Shown: piece by piece, positions 1 to 5,810 of the stretch
How the letters are laid out: the number at the start of each line of letters is the position of its first letter
How positions within the stretch are numbered: the stretch's first letter is position 1
NCBI GenBank assembly: GCA_013698435.1
Contig: JACCVA010000157.1
Span: forward strand, 1 to 8,320
DNA: 8,320 nt
Reading direction: 5' to 3'
DNA from: Nocardioidaceae bacterium
Lineage (GTDB): Bacteria; Actinomycetota; Actinomycetes; Propionibacteriales; Nocardioidaceae
Made by a program: the position numbers and the translations under genes
The notes under the pieces: generated by a model
Seen by the model: only the letters and a program-made list of their open reading frames with translations
What the model was told of the DNA's origin: nothing
Database searches by the model: none

Positions 1-83
1 GAGCTCAGGTGGGTGGCGACTGCCCGACCGATCCCCCGGCCGGCGCCAGTCACAAGCGCCGTTCGCTGCCCGATGTCTGCCAC
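1..83 (-). CDS. Short-chain dehydrogenase/reductase (SDR), N-terminal fragment
   Basis: Reading the minus strand from a GTG at 83 gives 27 codons plus two bases before the window ends. The peptide contains TALVTGAGRGIGRAVA, the first beta strand and glycine-rich TGxxxGxG loop that binds NAD(P)H in classical SDR enzymes. An in-frame TGA 18 nt upstream of the GTG leaves no plausible earlier start. No good Shine-Dalgarno site precedes it, but a TANNNT box (TAGGCT, 91-96) ends 7 nt before the start, so the message may be leaderless. Substrate and subfamily cannot be judged because the catalytic Ser/Tyr/Lys region lies outside the window. It is divergent to the csbD-like and soxR genes. SDR-type oxidoreductases are known SoxR targets in actinomycetes, but a link here is only inference. 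Confidence 0.85.
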   Translation of the reverse strand, partial: MADIGQRTALVTGAGRGIGRAVATHLS

Positions 84-90
84 GGCGACG

Positions 91-96
91 AGCCTA
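91..96 (-). promoter_or_regulatory. Candidate -10 box (TAGGCT) for a leaderless SDR transcript
   Basis: On the minus strand TAGGCT fits the actinobacterial TANNNT -10 pattern and is separated from the GTG at 83 by 7 nt, so transcription would begin at or next to the start codon. No convincing -35 hexamer is seen at 16-19 bp. The box is short and could occur by chance; the support is its position and the missing Shine-Dalgarno site. Confidence 0.35.
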
Positions 97-111
97 CTCA
101 ACGCCCAACCA

Positions 112-129
112 GATAAAGATCACTTGAGG
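112..129 (-). promoter_or_regulatory. Half-matching SoxR-box-like sequence
   Basis: On the minus strand this 18-mer starts CCTCAAGT, identical to the left half of the known SoxR operator (CCTCAAGT-N2-ACTTGAGG). The right half matches at only 4 of 8 positions. It lies between the SDR fragment and the csbD-soxR pair, about 325 bp from soxR. Against it, the right arm is poor and the site sits upstream of the candidate SDR -10 box, not inside the -35/-10 spacer as in classical SoxR promoters. Confidence 0.2.
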
Positions 130-182
130 TTGTCAGCGCATGTTTCGCGTTCCTGTGAAGCGGCTGTGAACCAGAGCGCCGT

Positions 183-207
183 GATTGCCTCGCTCGATTG
201 TGGGTAC
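183..207 (+). promoter_or_regulatory. Sigma-B/sigma-F-type stress promoter upstream of the csbD-like gene
   Basis: GATT (183-186), a 15-nt spacer and GGGTAC (202-207) match the consensus known for Streptomyces sigma-B promoters (GNNT-N14-16-GGGTAC/T) and resemble mycobacterial sigma-F promoters. Transcription would start near 213-215, giving a 5' leader of about 36-38 nt with the Shine-Dalgarno site in it. The match fits the downstream gene, since CsbD of Bacillus subtilis is a sigma-B general-stress protein. The same transcript could extend into soxR. Confidence 0.55.
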
Positions 208-250
208 GTCGAGAAGCAGGGAGCAATCAAGCAGAGGAAGAGGTGCACCC

Positions 251-424
251 ATGGGAATCGACGACAAGATGAAGAACACAGCCGAAGAACTTCAGGGCAA
301 GGGCAAGGAGAAGACCGGCAAAGCCACCGGCGACCGCGACCTCCAGGCTGAAGGCCAGACCGACCAGTCAAAGGCCAACCTGAAGCAGGCGGGCGAGAAG
401 GTCAAGGACGCTTTCAAGAACTGA
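251..424 (+). CDS. CsbD-like general stress protein (57 aa)
   Basis: A 57-residue, very hydrophilic protein rich in Lys, Glu, Asp, Gln and Gly, with no Cys and no hydrophobic segment. The start MGIDDKMKNTAEELQGKGKE and the repeated K-T-G-K-A-T-G/D-L-Q-A-E-G pattern are typical of the CsbD-like family (usually 55-70 residues), small cytoplasmic proteins induced by general stress whose biochemical role is unknown. The ATG at 251 is preceded by a strong Shine-Dalgarno site (GAGGTG, 240-245). An in-frame extension to a TTG at 185 is unlikely, because it would include the stress promoter and an unrelated Arg/Ser-rich leader. The stop is 28 nt before soxR on the same strand, so co-transcription is plausible. 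The family call is firm; regulation by a sigma-B-like factor is inferred from the upstream site. Confidence 0.9.
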   Translation: MGIDDKMKNTAEELQGKGKEKTGKATGDRDLQAEGQTDQSKANLKQAGEKVKDAFKN

Positions 425-452
425 GGGTTCACGAAGTCCGCAGGAGTTCGCT

Positions 453-923
453 GTGACGCGGATGCCGCCACAGCTCACCATCGGTGAGCTGGCCGCCCGA
501 TCGGGCGTGGCGGCATCCGCGTTACGTTTCTACGAAGACGTCGGTCTGATCACGGCTGAGCGCACCGCCGGCAACCAGCGCCGCTATGCCAAGAACATGC
601 TCCGCAGGGTGGCCTTCATCCGGGCGGCCCAACACGTCGGACTCAGCCTCGACGAGATCTCGACGGCTCTCTCGCATCTTCCCGACTCCCGCACCCCCAC
701 CAAAGCCGACTGGGAGCGAGTGTCACGGTCATGGACCAGCCGCATCGACGAGCAGATCGCTGACCTGCAACGGCTGAAGGCCAACGTCACCAGCTGTATC
801 GGGTGTGGCTGTCTGAGTCTGCGCACCTGCACGCTCAGCAACCCCGGCGACTTCCAGGGTGAGCGGGGCGTAGGTCCGGCGGCCTTGTCGACGGCCGAGA
901 ACCACGGTGTCACACGCGACTGA
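453..923 (+). CDS. soxR: SoxR, redox-sensitive MerR-family transcriptional activator
   Basis: The 156-residue product has an N-terminal MerR winged-helix DNA-binding domain (about residues 8-75: TIGELAARSGVAASALRFYE, then a wing with NQRRY), a dimerisation helix (about 82-113) and the diagnostic SoxR cluster CIGCGCLSLRTC. Its cysteines 115, 118, 120 and 126 (C-x2-C-x-C-x5-C) are followed by NPGD. These four residues hold the [2Fe-2S] centre whose oxidation by redox-cycling compounds or oxidants switches on target promoters. Length matches E. coli SoxR (about 154). The GTG at 453 is preferred because AGGAG (442-446) lies 6 nt upstream; an in-frame ATG at 462 would be 15 nt away. No soxS is seen, as expected in actinobacteria, where SoxR acts directly on oxidoreductase and transporter genes. 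It follows the csbD-like gene closely and may share its stress promoter. Confidence 0.95.
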   Translation: MTRMPPQLTIGELAARSGVAASALRFYEDVGLITAERTAGNQRRYAKNMLRRVAFIRAAQHVGLSLDEISTALSHLPDSRTPTKADWERVSRSWTSRIDEQIADLQRLKANVTSCIGCGCLSLRTCTLSNPGDFQGERGVGPAALSTAENHGVTRD

Positions 924-937
924 CTCGGTTGGCTCGC

Positions 938-952
938 GTGCCAGCTCGGCAC
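938..952. terminator. Weak hairpin between soxR and the DUF4032 gene
   Basis: GTGCC (938-942) and GGCAC (948-952) form a 5-bp stem with a 5-nt loop, 14 nt after the soxR stop. No T-run follows. The 52-nt gap holds little else until the Shine-Dalgarno site of the next gene, so this is at most a weak terminator and may be chance. Confidence 0.15.
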
Positions 953-975
953 CCTGAAGTGGAAGGATCGCCGAT

Positions 976-2226
976 ATGGCCCTGCGGATCGTGGCGACTC
1001 ACCCCGACCCGGCGCTGGTCACGTTGCCGTGGCACCAGCCGCTGGAGGAGTGGGAGGGCTCGTTCCTCCTGGAGCTGCCCCGCGGGCTCTCTCGCCACAT
1101 CGTGCGTTTCGTACGCCTCGACGGCCATGTGTACGCCGTCAAGGAGACGCGCGAAAGCATCGCCTGGGCGGAGTACCGCCTCCTGCGCGACCTCCGCCGG
1201 ATGAGCCAGCCGGCCGTCGAGCCGGTCGGTGTCGTGACCGGCCGGGAGACGACGGACGGCGACGACATCGAGCCGATCCTCGTCACCCGGCACCTCGACC
1301 GCTCGATGCCGTACCGCGAGATCTTCTCCCGCGGGGTCCGGCCGGACACGAGCCCACGACTCGTGGACGCCCTCGTCGTGTTGCTGACGCGACTTCACCT
1401 CGGTGGGTTCTACTGGGGTGACTGCTCGCTCTCGAACACCCTCTTTCGCCGGTCGGCCGGCGAGTTCGCCGCATACCTCGTGGACGCGGAGACCGGCGAG
1501 CTGCACCACGAGCTCAGCGCCGGACAACGCCAGCACGATCTCGACATCGCCCGGGCGAACCTGTTCGGCGAGATGCTCGACTTGCAGGCGGGTGGGGTCC
1601 TCAGCGAGGACGTGGACGCGCTGGAGCTCGTCGACGGTCTCATCGAGCGGTACGAGCAGCTGTGGGCCGAGCTGACCGGCGTCGAGGACTTCACCACCGA
1701 TGAGATGTGGCGCATCGAGCAGCGGATCAAGCGGCTCAACGACCTCGGCTTCGACGTGGACGAGCTCGACATCGTCACCGACTGGGACGGTGCCTCGGTC
1801 CGCATCCAGCCTAAGTACGTCGAGCCCGGCCACCACAGTCGGCGGCTCCAGTCCCTCACCGGCATGGACGTCGAGGACAACCAGGCCCGGCGGCTGCTCA
1901 ACGACCTCGACGCGTACGCCGCCGCCAACGGCCTGCAGGCAGAGGACCCGGCGCTGATCGCGCATCGCTGGCTGACCCAGGTGTACGAGCCGCTCGTCGC
2001 GACCGCTCCGCCCGAGACCTTGTCCTTGCTGGAGCCGGCCGAGCTGTTCCACGAGATCCTCGAGCACCGCTGGTACCTGTCGGAGCAGGCCGGACACGAG
2101 GTGGAGCTCTTCGAGACGGCCCGCGACTACTTCGCGCGGCAGGCGAGCCGGGTCGTCGGCGCAGCGCGGACGCCGCCCGCTGAGCCGGTCAGCCGCGAAG
2201 CTCCCGAAGAAGACTTCGCGCGATGA
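976..2226 (+). CDS. DUF4032 protein with lipopolysaccharide-kinase-like N-terminal domain
   Basis: A 416-residue cytoplasmic protein with no signal peptide or membrane segment. Residues about 1-230 look like a divergent small-molecule/LPS kinase fold: a beta strand with AVKET (Lys56, ATP-binding position), Glu66 in the next helix, a catalytic-loop motif HLGGFYWGDCSLSN (Asp149, Asn154) and LVDAETGE (Asp170, the DFG-like metal ligand). Residues about 230-395 match the region I associate with DUF4032 in actinobacteria, with the Tyr/Trp/His-rich end ILEHRWYLSE near 361-370. The ATG at 976 has GGAAGGA (961-967) 8 nt upstream. Its last 38 bp overlap the convergent acyl-CoA dehydrogenase gene. The key kinase residues appear intact, so catalysis is possible, but no substrate is known for the family. 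The family assignment is from recognition; kinase activity is inference. Confidence 0.8.
   Translation: MALRIVATHPDPALVTLPWHQPLEEWEGSFLLELPRGLSRHIVRFVRLDGHVYAVKETRESIAWAEYRLLRDLRRMSQPAVEPVGVVTGRETTDGDDIEPILVTRHLDRSMPYREIFSRGVRPDTSPRLVDALVVLLTRLHLGGFYWGDCSLSNTLFRRSAGEFAAYLVDAETGELHHELSAGQRQHDLDIARANLFGEMLDLQAGGVLSEDVDALELVDGLIERYEQLWAELTGVEDFTTDEMWRIEQRIKRLNDLGFDVDELDIVTDWDGASVRIQPKYVEPGHHSRRLQSLTGMDVEDNQARRLLNDLDAYAAANGLQAEDPALIAHRWLTQVYEPLVATAPPETLSLLEPAELFHEILEHRWYLSEQAGHEVELFETARDYFARQASRVVGAARTPPAEPVSREAPEEDFAR
2189..2226. other. 38-bp tail-to-tail coding overlap
   Basis: The last 12 codons and stop of the DUF4032 gene (plus) overlap the last 12 codons and stop of the acyl-CoA dehydrogenase gene (minus). 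The dehydrogenase ends in the conserved SLLRELRG with a TGA at 2189-2191, so its end is secure, and the DUF4032 frame runs open to the TGA at 2224-2226. No hairpin terminator lies between them; each transcript must end inside the opposing gene. Confidence 0.9.
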
Positions 2227-3343
2227 CCATTCGCTGGATCTGGTTGGTGCCCTCGAAGATCTGCGTCACCTTCGCCTCGCGCATGTAACGCTCAGCCGGG
2301 AAGTCGCGGGTGTACCCGTAGCCACCGAGGACCTGCACGGCATCTGTGGTCACCGTCATGGCCGCGTCGGTCGCGACCAGCTTCGCGATGGACGCCTGCC
2401 GGCTGAAGGGTCGTCCGGCGTCGCGCAGCCGCGCCGCATTGAGGTACGTCGACCGCGCCGCCTCGACCGCTGCGGCCATGTCGGCAAGCAAGAACTGCAG
2501 GCCCTGGAACTCCGCGATGGCACGCCCGAACTGTTGGCGTTCGGCGGCGTAGCCCACGGCCAGGTCGAGGGCGGCCTGACCGAGACCGGTCGCGCAGGCA
2601 GCGATGCCCAACCGACCCGAGTCGAGCGCGGACAGCGCGATCGACATGCCCTGCCCCTCGTCGCCGAGCCGCAGCTCGACCGGCAGCCGGGCAGCGTCGA
2701 AGATCAGCTGCGTCGTGGTCGAGGCGGTCATGCCCATCTTCTTCTCCGGCGCACCGAAGCTGACACCGGCCGTGCCGGCCGGCACGTGAAAGGCCGAGAG
2801 TCCGGTCCTCGGGTCAGGCGAGGTGCGGGCGAAGAGCAGCCAGAAGTCCGCGTGCGGGCCGTGGCTGACCCATGCCTTGGTGCCGGTGATGACGTAATCG
2901 TCACCGTCGCGCACCGCCTTCGTCGCAATGGCGGAGACGTCGGAGCCGGCCTGGGGCTCCGACAGCGCATACGCACCGAGCTGTTCGCCGCCGAGCATGT
3001 CGGGCAGCCACGTCCGCCGCTGCTCGTCGCTGCCGAACCGCGCCATCGCCGACGACGACAACGTGTGCACCGAAACGTCCACCCCGACACTCATCCAGGC
3101 CGTCGCGATCTCCTCGACGACCTGGAGGTAGACCTCGTACGGCTGCCCGCCGCCACCTTCGGCCTCAGAGAACGGCAGGGACATCAGCCCGGTCTTGCCC
3201 AGCAGGTGGAAGACGTGGCGCGGGAACTCCGCGGCCTCCTCCGCCTGTGAGGCGCGCGGCGCCAGCTGCTCGGTAGCGATCTCCCGGACGACCGCGAGCA
3301 GCTCACGTGCCTCGTCAGTCGGGAGCAGTCGGTCAACGGTCAT
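2189..3343 (-). CDS. Acyl-CoA dehydrogenase (FAD-dependent)
   Basis: The 384-residue product has the full acyl-CoA dehydrogenase architecture: N-terminal helical domain (about 10-120), middle beta domain (about 122-215) starting with the signature YALSEPQAGSD (125-135), and C-terminal helical domain (about 228-380) with QFGRAIAEFQ, QVLGGYGYTRD (337-347) and the catalytic base Glu364 in IFEGTNQIQR. It catalyses alpha,beta-dehydrogenation of acyl-CoA thioesters, passing electrons through FAD to electron-transfer flavoprotein. Length and Glu position resemble short/medium-chain enzymes (SCAD, MCAD); chain length cannot be fixed from sequence alone. The ATG at 3343 is chosen because GAAGG lies 6 nt upstream; an ATG two codons earlier (3349) abuts that site. 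It is 24 nt downstream of rlmB and probably the last gene of the cysS-rlmB transcript. Confidence 0.95.
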   Translation of the reverse strand: MTVDRLLPTDEARELLAVVREIATEQLAPRASQAEEAAEFPRHVFHLLGKTGLMSLPFSEAEGGGGQPYEVYLQVVEEIATAWMSVGVDVSVHTLSSSAMARFGSDEQRRTWLPDMLGGEQLGAYALSEPQAGSDVSAIATKAVRDGDDYVITGTKAWVSHGPHADFWLLFARTSPDPRTGLSAFHVPAGTAGVSFGAPEKKMGMTASTTTQLIFDAARLPVELRLGDEGQGMSIALSALDSGRLGIAACATGLGQAALDLAVGYAAERQQFGRAIAEFQGLQFLLADMAAAVEAARSTYLNAARLRDAGRPFSRQASIAKLVATDAAMTVTTDAVQVLGGYGYTRDFPAERYMREAKVTQIFEGTNQIQRMVIARSLLRELRG

Positions 3344-3367
3344 GAGCATCCTTCGTCACGCGTGCAT

Positions 3368-4324
3368 TCACGGGTGTCGGCGGCGGTCGATCTCGTAGAG
3401 CGCGATGCCTGCGGCGACACCGGCGTTCAACGACTCCGTGCTCATCGCCATCGGGATGCGCACAAGCACGTCGCACGTCTCCCGCACGAGTCGGGACAGC
3501 CCCTTGCCCTCGCTGCCCACGACCAGCACGAGGGGCTCGGTCGCCAGCTCCAGCTCGCCCAACGCCACTGCGCCCTCGGCGTCCAGTCCGGCAACCATCA
3601 GCCCGTCGTCCTGGTACGCCTTCAGCTGCCGGGTCAGGTTGGTCGCCCGGGCGACAGGCACCCGCGCCGCAGCCCCCGCAGACGTCTTCCACGCGCTCGC
3701 GGTCATCCCAGCCGCACGACGCTCTGGCAGCACGACGCCGTGCACCCCGAACGCGGCAGCGGAGCGGACCACGGCGCCGAGGTTGCGCGGGTCGGTCACC
3801 GAGTCGAGGGCCACGATCAGCGGCGTGTCCGCAGCGTCGCGCGCCAGGTCGGGCAGGTCGTTGGGGTCGGCATAGGCGTACGCCGGCACCTTCATCGCCA
3901 GGCCCTGGTGCACCGCTCGGTCGGTCATCTTGTCGAGCTCGTTGCGCGTCACCTCGAGCATCGAGATGTGCCGGTCCGCCGCAATCCGGAACGCCTCCCG
4001 CAGCCTGTCGTCACGCTCGGCTGTGTCGGCGACGTACAACGTGGTCACCGGCACACCGGCCTGGAGAGCCTCGAGCACGGCGTTTCGGCCAGCGACCCAC
4101 TCCGCCGTCGGAGCGCTTCGTGACCCACGCGAGGACCGCGTCGACTGCGGGCGCCGCTCGTCGCTCCTGGGTTTGCGATGGGCCTTGTGACCCTCGCGCT
4201 CGGCTGCCTTGGGGGTCGGGCCCCTTCCCTCGAGCGCCTTGCGGCGGCGCCCGCCCGAGCCGGCGGTCGGGTTGCCGCCTTGGCGCTTGCGGATCGCACC
4301 GGTGCGCTTGCTGTTGCCCGCCAT
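3368..4324 (-). CDS. rlmB: 23S rRNA (guanosine-2'-O)-methyltransferase, RlmB/TrmH (SpoU) family
   Basis: A 318-residue SPOUT methyltransferase that uses S-adenosylmethionine. Residues 1-72 form a low-complexity Arg/Lys/Gly/Ser tail. An L30e-like substrate-binding domain starting EWVAGRNAVLEAL follows (about 75-150), then the trefoil-knot catalytic domain (about 168-312). The three SpoU motifs are clear: DPRNLGAVVRSAAAFG (Asn181, Arg187), VVGSEGKGLSRLV (268-280) and IPMAMSTESLNAGVAAGIAL (290-309). The family methylates the ribose of G2251 in the 23S rRNA P-loop (E. coli numbering); specificity here is assumed from family and length. The ATG overlaps the cysS stop by one base (TGATG), implying translational coupling. 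The cysS-rlmB pair is common in actinobacteria. The basic tail is typical of actinobacterial members and probably aids RNA binding. Confidence 0.92.
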   Translation of the reverse strand: MAGNSKRTGAIRKRQGGNPTAGSGGRRRKALEGRGPTPKAAEREGHKAHRKPRSDERRPQSTRSSRGSRSAPTAEWVAGRNAVLEALQAGVPVTTLYVADTAERDDRLREAFRIAADRHISMLEVTRNELDKMTDRAVHQGLAMKVPAYAYADPNDLPDLARDAADTPLIVALDSVTDPRNLGAVVRSAAAFGVHGVVLPERRAAGMTASAWKTSAGAAARVPVARATNLTRQLKAYQDDGLMVAGLDAEGAVALGELELATEPLVLVVGSEGKGLSRLVRETCDVLVRIPMAMSTESLNAGVAAGIALYEIDRRRHP

Positions 4325-5733
4325 CAGCCGGCCACCGTCCAGCGTGGACCCTGCGGTGTGTCCTCGACCTCGACACCGGCCTCGCGGAGCCGGTCGCGGA
4401 TGGCGTCTGCGGCGGCGAAGTCGCGGCGAGCGCGGGCGTCGTGGCGCTGGTCGAGGAGTGCGGTGACGAGCCCGTCGACGACCTCCGCCGAGCGGTCCGG
4501 TCCCGAGTCCTGCCAGCCGGGGTCGAGCGGGTCGAGGCCGAGCAGGCCCAGCATCCGGCGTACGCCGGCGAGGTTGGCGGCCAGCGCAGGGCTGTCGCCG
4601 TCGACGAGCAGCTTGTTGCCCTCACGGACCGATCCCTGCAGCGCCGCCAGCGCTGCGGGCACGGCCAGGTCGTCGTCCATGGCGGCGGTGAAGTCCGGGT
4701 CGGGCTCACCCGTGGCCGGGTCGACACCCGCGGTCACCTCGGTCGCCCGGACCACGTAACCCTCGATGCGCTGGAACGCGGTCGCGGCCTCCTGCAGCGC
4801 TGCCTCCGTGAACTCGATGACCGACCGGTAGTGCGGCGCCACCAGGTAGTAGCGCACGTCGATAGGACGGAACCGCTTGACGACCTCGCTCACCAGCAAC
4901 GGGCTGCCGACCGACTTGCTCATCTTCTCGCCGTCGAGGTTGAGCATCGCGTTGTGCATCCAGTAACGGGCGAACGGCCGTCCCGCCGCCGTGGACTGGG
5001 CCAACTCGTTCTCGTGGTGGGGGAACCTGAGGTCGAGCCCGCCCCCGTGGATGTCGAACTCGTCGCCCAGGTACTTGCCGACCATCGCCGAGCACTCGAG
5101 GTGCCAGCCGGGTCGGCCGCGTCCCCACGGCGTCGGCCACGAGGCGGTCACGGGCTCGCCCTCCTTGTGGCCCTTCCAGAGCGCGAAGTCGCGAGGGTCC
5201 CGCTTGCCGCGCGCGGCGGCGTCGGTCGCCGGCTCCATGTCGTCGAGGCGCTGGTGGGACAAGGCGCCGTAGTCCGGCCACGAGCGCACGTCGAAGTAGA
5301 CGTCACCGGACCCGTCATCGGCCGGGTAGGCGTGGCCGCGCTCGATCAGCTGCGCCATCAGCTCCACCATCTCGGGGATGTGACCGGTGGCGCGGGGCTC
5401 GTACGTCGGCGCAAGGCAGCCGAGGGCGGCGTACGCGGCATGCAGGGCGCGCTCGTTCGCGTAGGCGATCGACCACCAGGGCTCGTCCTGCTCCGTCTCC
5501 TTCGCGAGCACCTTGTCGTCGATGTCGGTGATGTTGGCGACCAAGGTGACGCAGTAGCCGCGGAACTCGAACCAGCGCCGCAGCACGTCGAACGTCACCT
5601 CTTTGCGGATGTGCCCGAGATGGGGTGGTCCCTGCACAGTCAGACCGCAGTGGTAGATCCCGACCTGGCCCGGCGTCACGGGAACGAACTCGCGGACCGC
5701 ACGGGTAGCCGTGTCGTAGAGGCGGAGCGTCAC
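4324..5733 (-). CDS. cysS: Cysteine--tRNA ligase (CysRS)
   Basis: A 469-residue class I aminoacyl-tRNA synthetase that charges tRNA-Cys in the cytoplasm. The Rossmann domain carries the HIGH-type motif PHLGHIRK (37-44) and GEKMSKS (268-274). The catalytic zinc ligands align as Cys29, Cys214, His239 and Glu243, with the 25- and 4-residue spacings of E. coli CysRS. GWHLECSAM and FPHHENE are canonical. The C-terminal part (about 345-469) is the DALR/anticodon-binding region, with the usual ARRDFAAADAIRDRL helix. The length is normal and the protein complete. MshC, the mycothiol ligase, is a shorter CysRS relative without this C-terminal region and is excluded. The start is GTG at 5733, with no Shine-Dalgarno site; TACCCT (5740-5745) 6 nt upstream suggests a leaderless mRNA. 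It is first of a probable operon with rlmB and the acyl-CoA dehydrogenase gene. Confidence 0.97.
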   Translation of the reverse strand: MTLRLYDTATRAVREFVPVTPGQVGIYHCGLTVQGPPHLGHIRKEVTFDVLRRWFEFRGYCVTLVANITDIDDKVLAKETEQDEPWWSIAYANERALHAAYAALGCLAPTYEPRATGHIPEMVELMAQLIERGHAYPADDGSGDVYFDVRSWPDYGALSHQRLDDMEPATDAAARGKRDPRDFALWKGHKEGEPVTASWPTPWGRGRPGWHLECSAMVGKYLGDEFDIHGGGLDLRFPHHENELAQSTAAGRPFARYWMHNAMLNLDGEKMSKSVGSPLLVSEVVKRFRPIDVRYYLVAPHYRSVIEFTEAALQEAATAFQRIEGYVVRATEVTAGVDPATGEPDPDFTAAMDDDLAVPAALAALQGSVREGNKLLVDGDSPALAANLAGVRRMLGLLGLDPLDPGWQDSGPDRSAEVVDGLVTALLDQRHDARARRDFAAADAIRDRLREAGVEVEDTPQGPRWTVAG

Positions 5734-5739
5734 CGGCCC

Positions 5740-5770
5740 AGGGTACTCAGCCGGTGCCGTAGTGAGTTAA
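5740..5770 (-). promoter_or_regulatory. Candidate cysS operon promoter, leaderless
   Basis: On the minus strand TACCCT (5740-5745) fits TANNNT and ends 6 nt before the GTG start of cysS. A possible -35, TTAACT (5765-5770), lies 19 bp upstream, slightly longer than the ideal spacer. The start codon would coincide with the transcription start, matching the absence of a Shine-Dalgarno site. Both elements are imperfect, so this is a position-based inference. Confidence 0.45.
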
Positions 5771-5797
5771 CCGAAGACGCGCGGGACCTGTGGCCAC

Positions 5798-5803
5798 TAC
5801 AGT
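5798..5803 (+). promoter_or_regulatory. Candidate -10 box (TACAGT) for the first C39-like peptidase gene
   Basis: TACAGT matches TATAAT at four of six positions and fits TANNNT. It ends 7 nt before the ATG at 5811, and no purine-rich ribosome-binding site lies in those 7 nt or just upstream, so a leaderless message is likely. The region around -35 (about 5775-5780) is not recognisable. An 8-bp palindrome, GTGGCCAC (5790-5797), abuts the box and could bind a regulator. Confidence 0.4.
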
Positions 5804-5810
5804 CACTTGA

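Noticed and set aside
185..250. Upstream extension of the csbD-like gene to a TTG at 185
   Set aside because: It would place the sigma-B-type promoter inside the gene and add an Arg/Ser-rich leader unlike the family; GAGGTG points to the ATG at 251.
418..430. GAAC/GTTC short inverted repeat at the end of the csbD-like gene as a terminator
   Set aside because: Four base pairs with no T-run is too weak and could easily be chance.
910..2097. Open frame of 395 codons on the minus strand opposite the DUF4032 gene
   Set aside because: Low-complexity Val/Arg/Asp-rich translation without domain motifs. The plus-strand gene has a clear ribosome-binding site and conserved family motifs.
2534..3250. 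Open frame of 238 codons on the plus strand inside the acyl-CoA dehydrogenase gene
   Set aside because: Shadow of a canonical enzyme gene; the composition is Arg/Gly-rich and no start signal was seen.
5602..5625. HLGH instead of HIGH in CysRS as a sign of a damaged or unusual synthetase
   Set aside because: Ile to Leu at this position is a conservative variant; zinc ligands, KMSKS and length are all normal.
5766..5803. GTTAAC as a -35 for the plus-strand peptidase gene
   Set aside because: The gap from TTAACC to TACAGT would be 25 bp, too long for a primary sigma-factor promoter.
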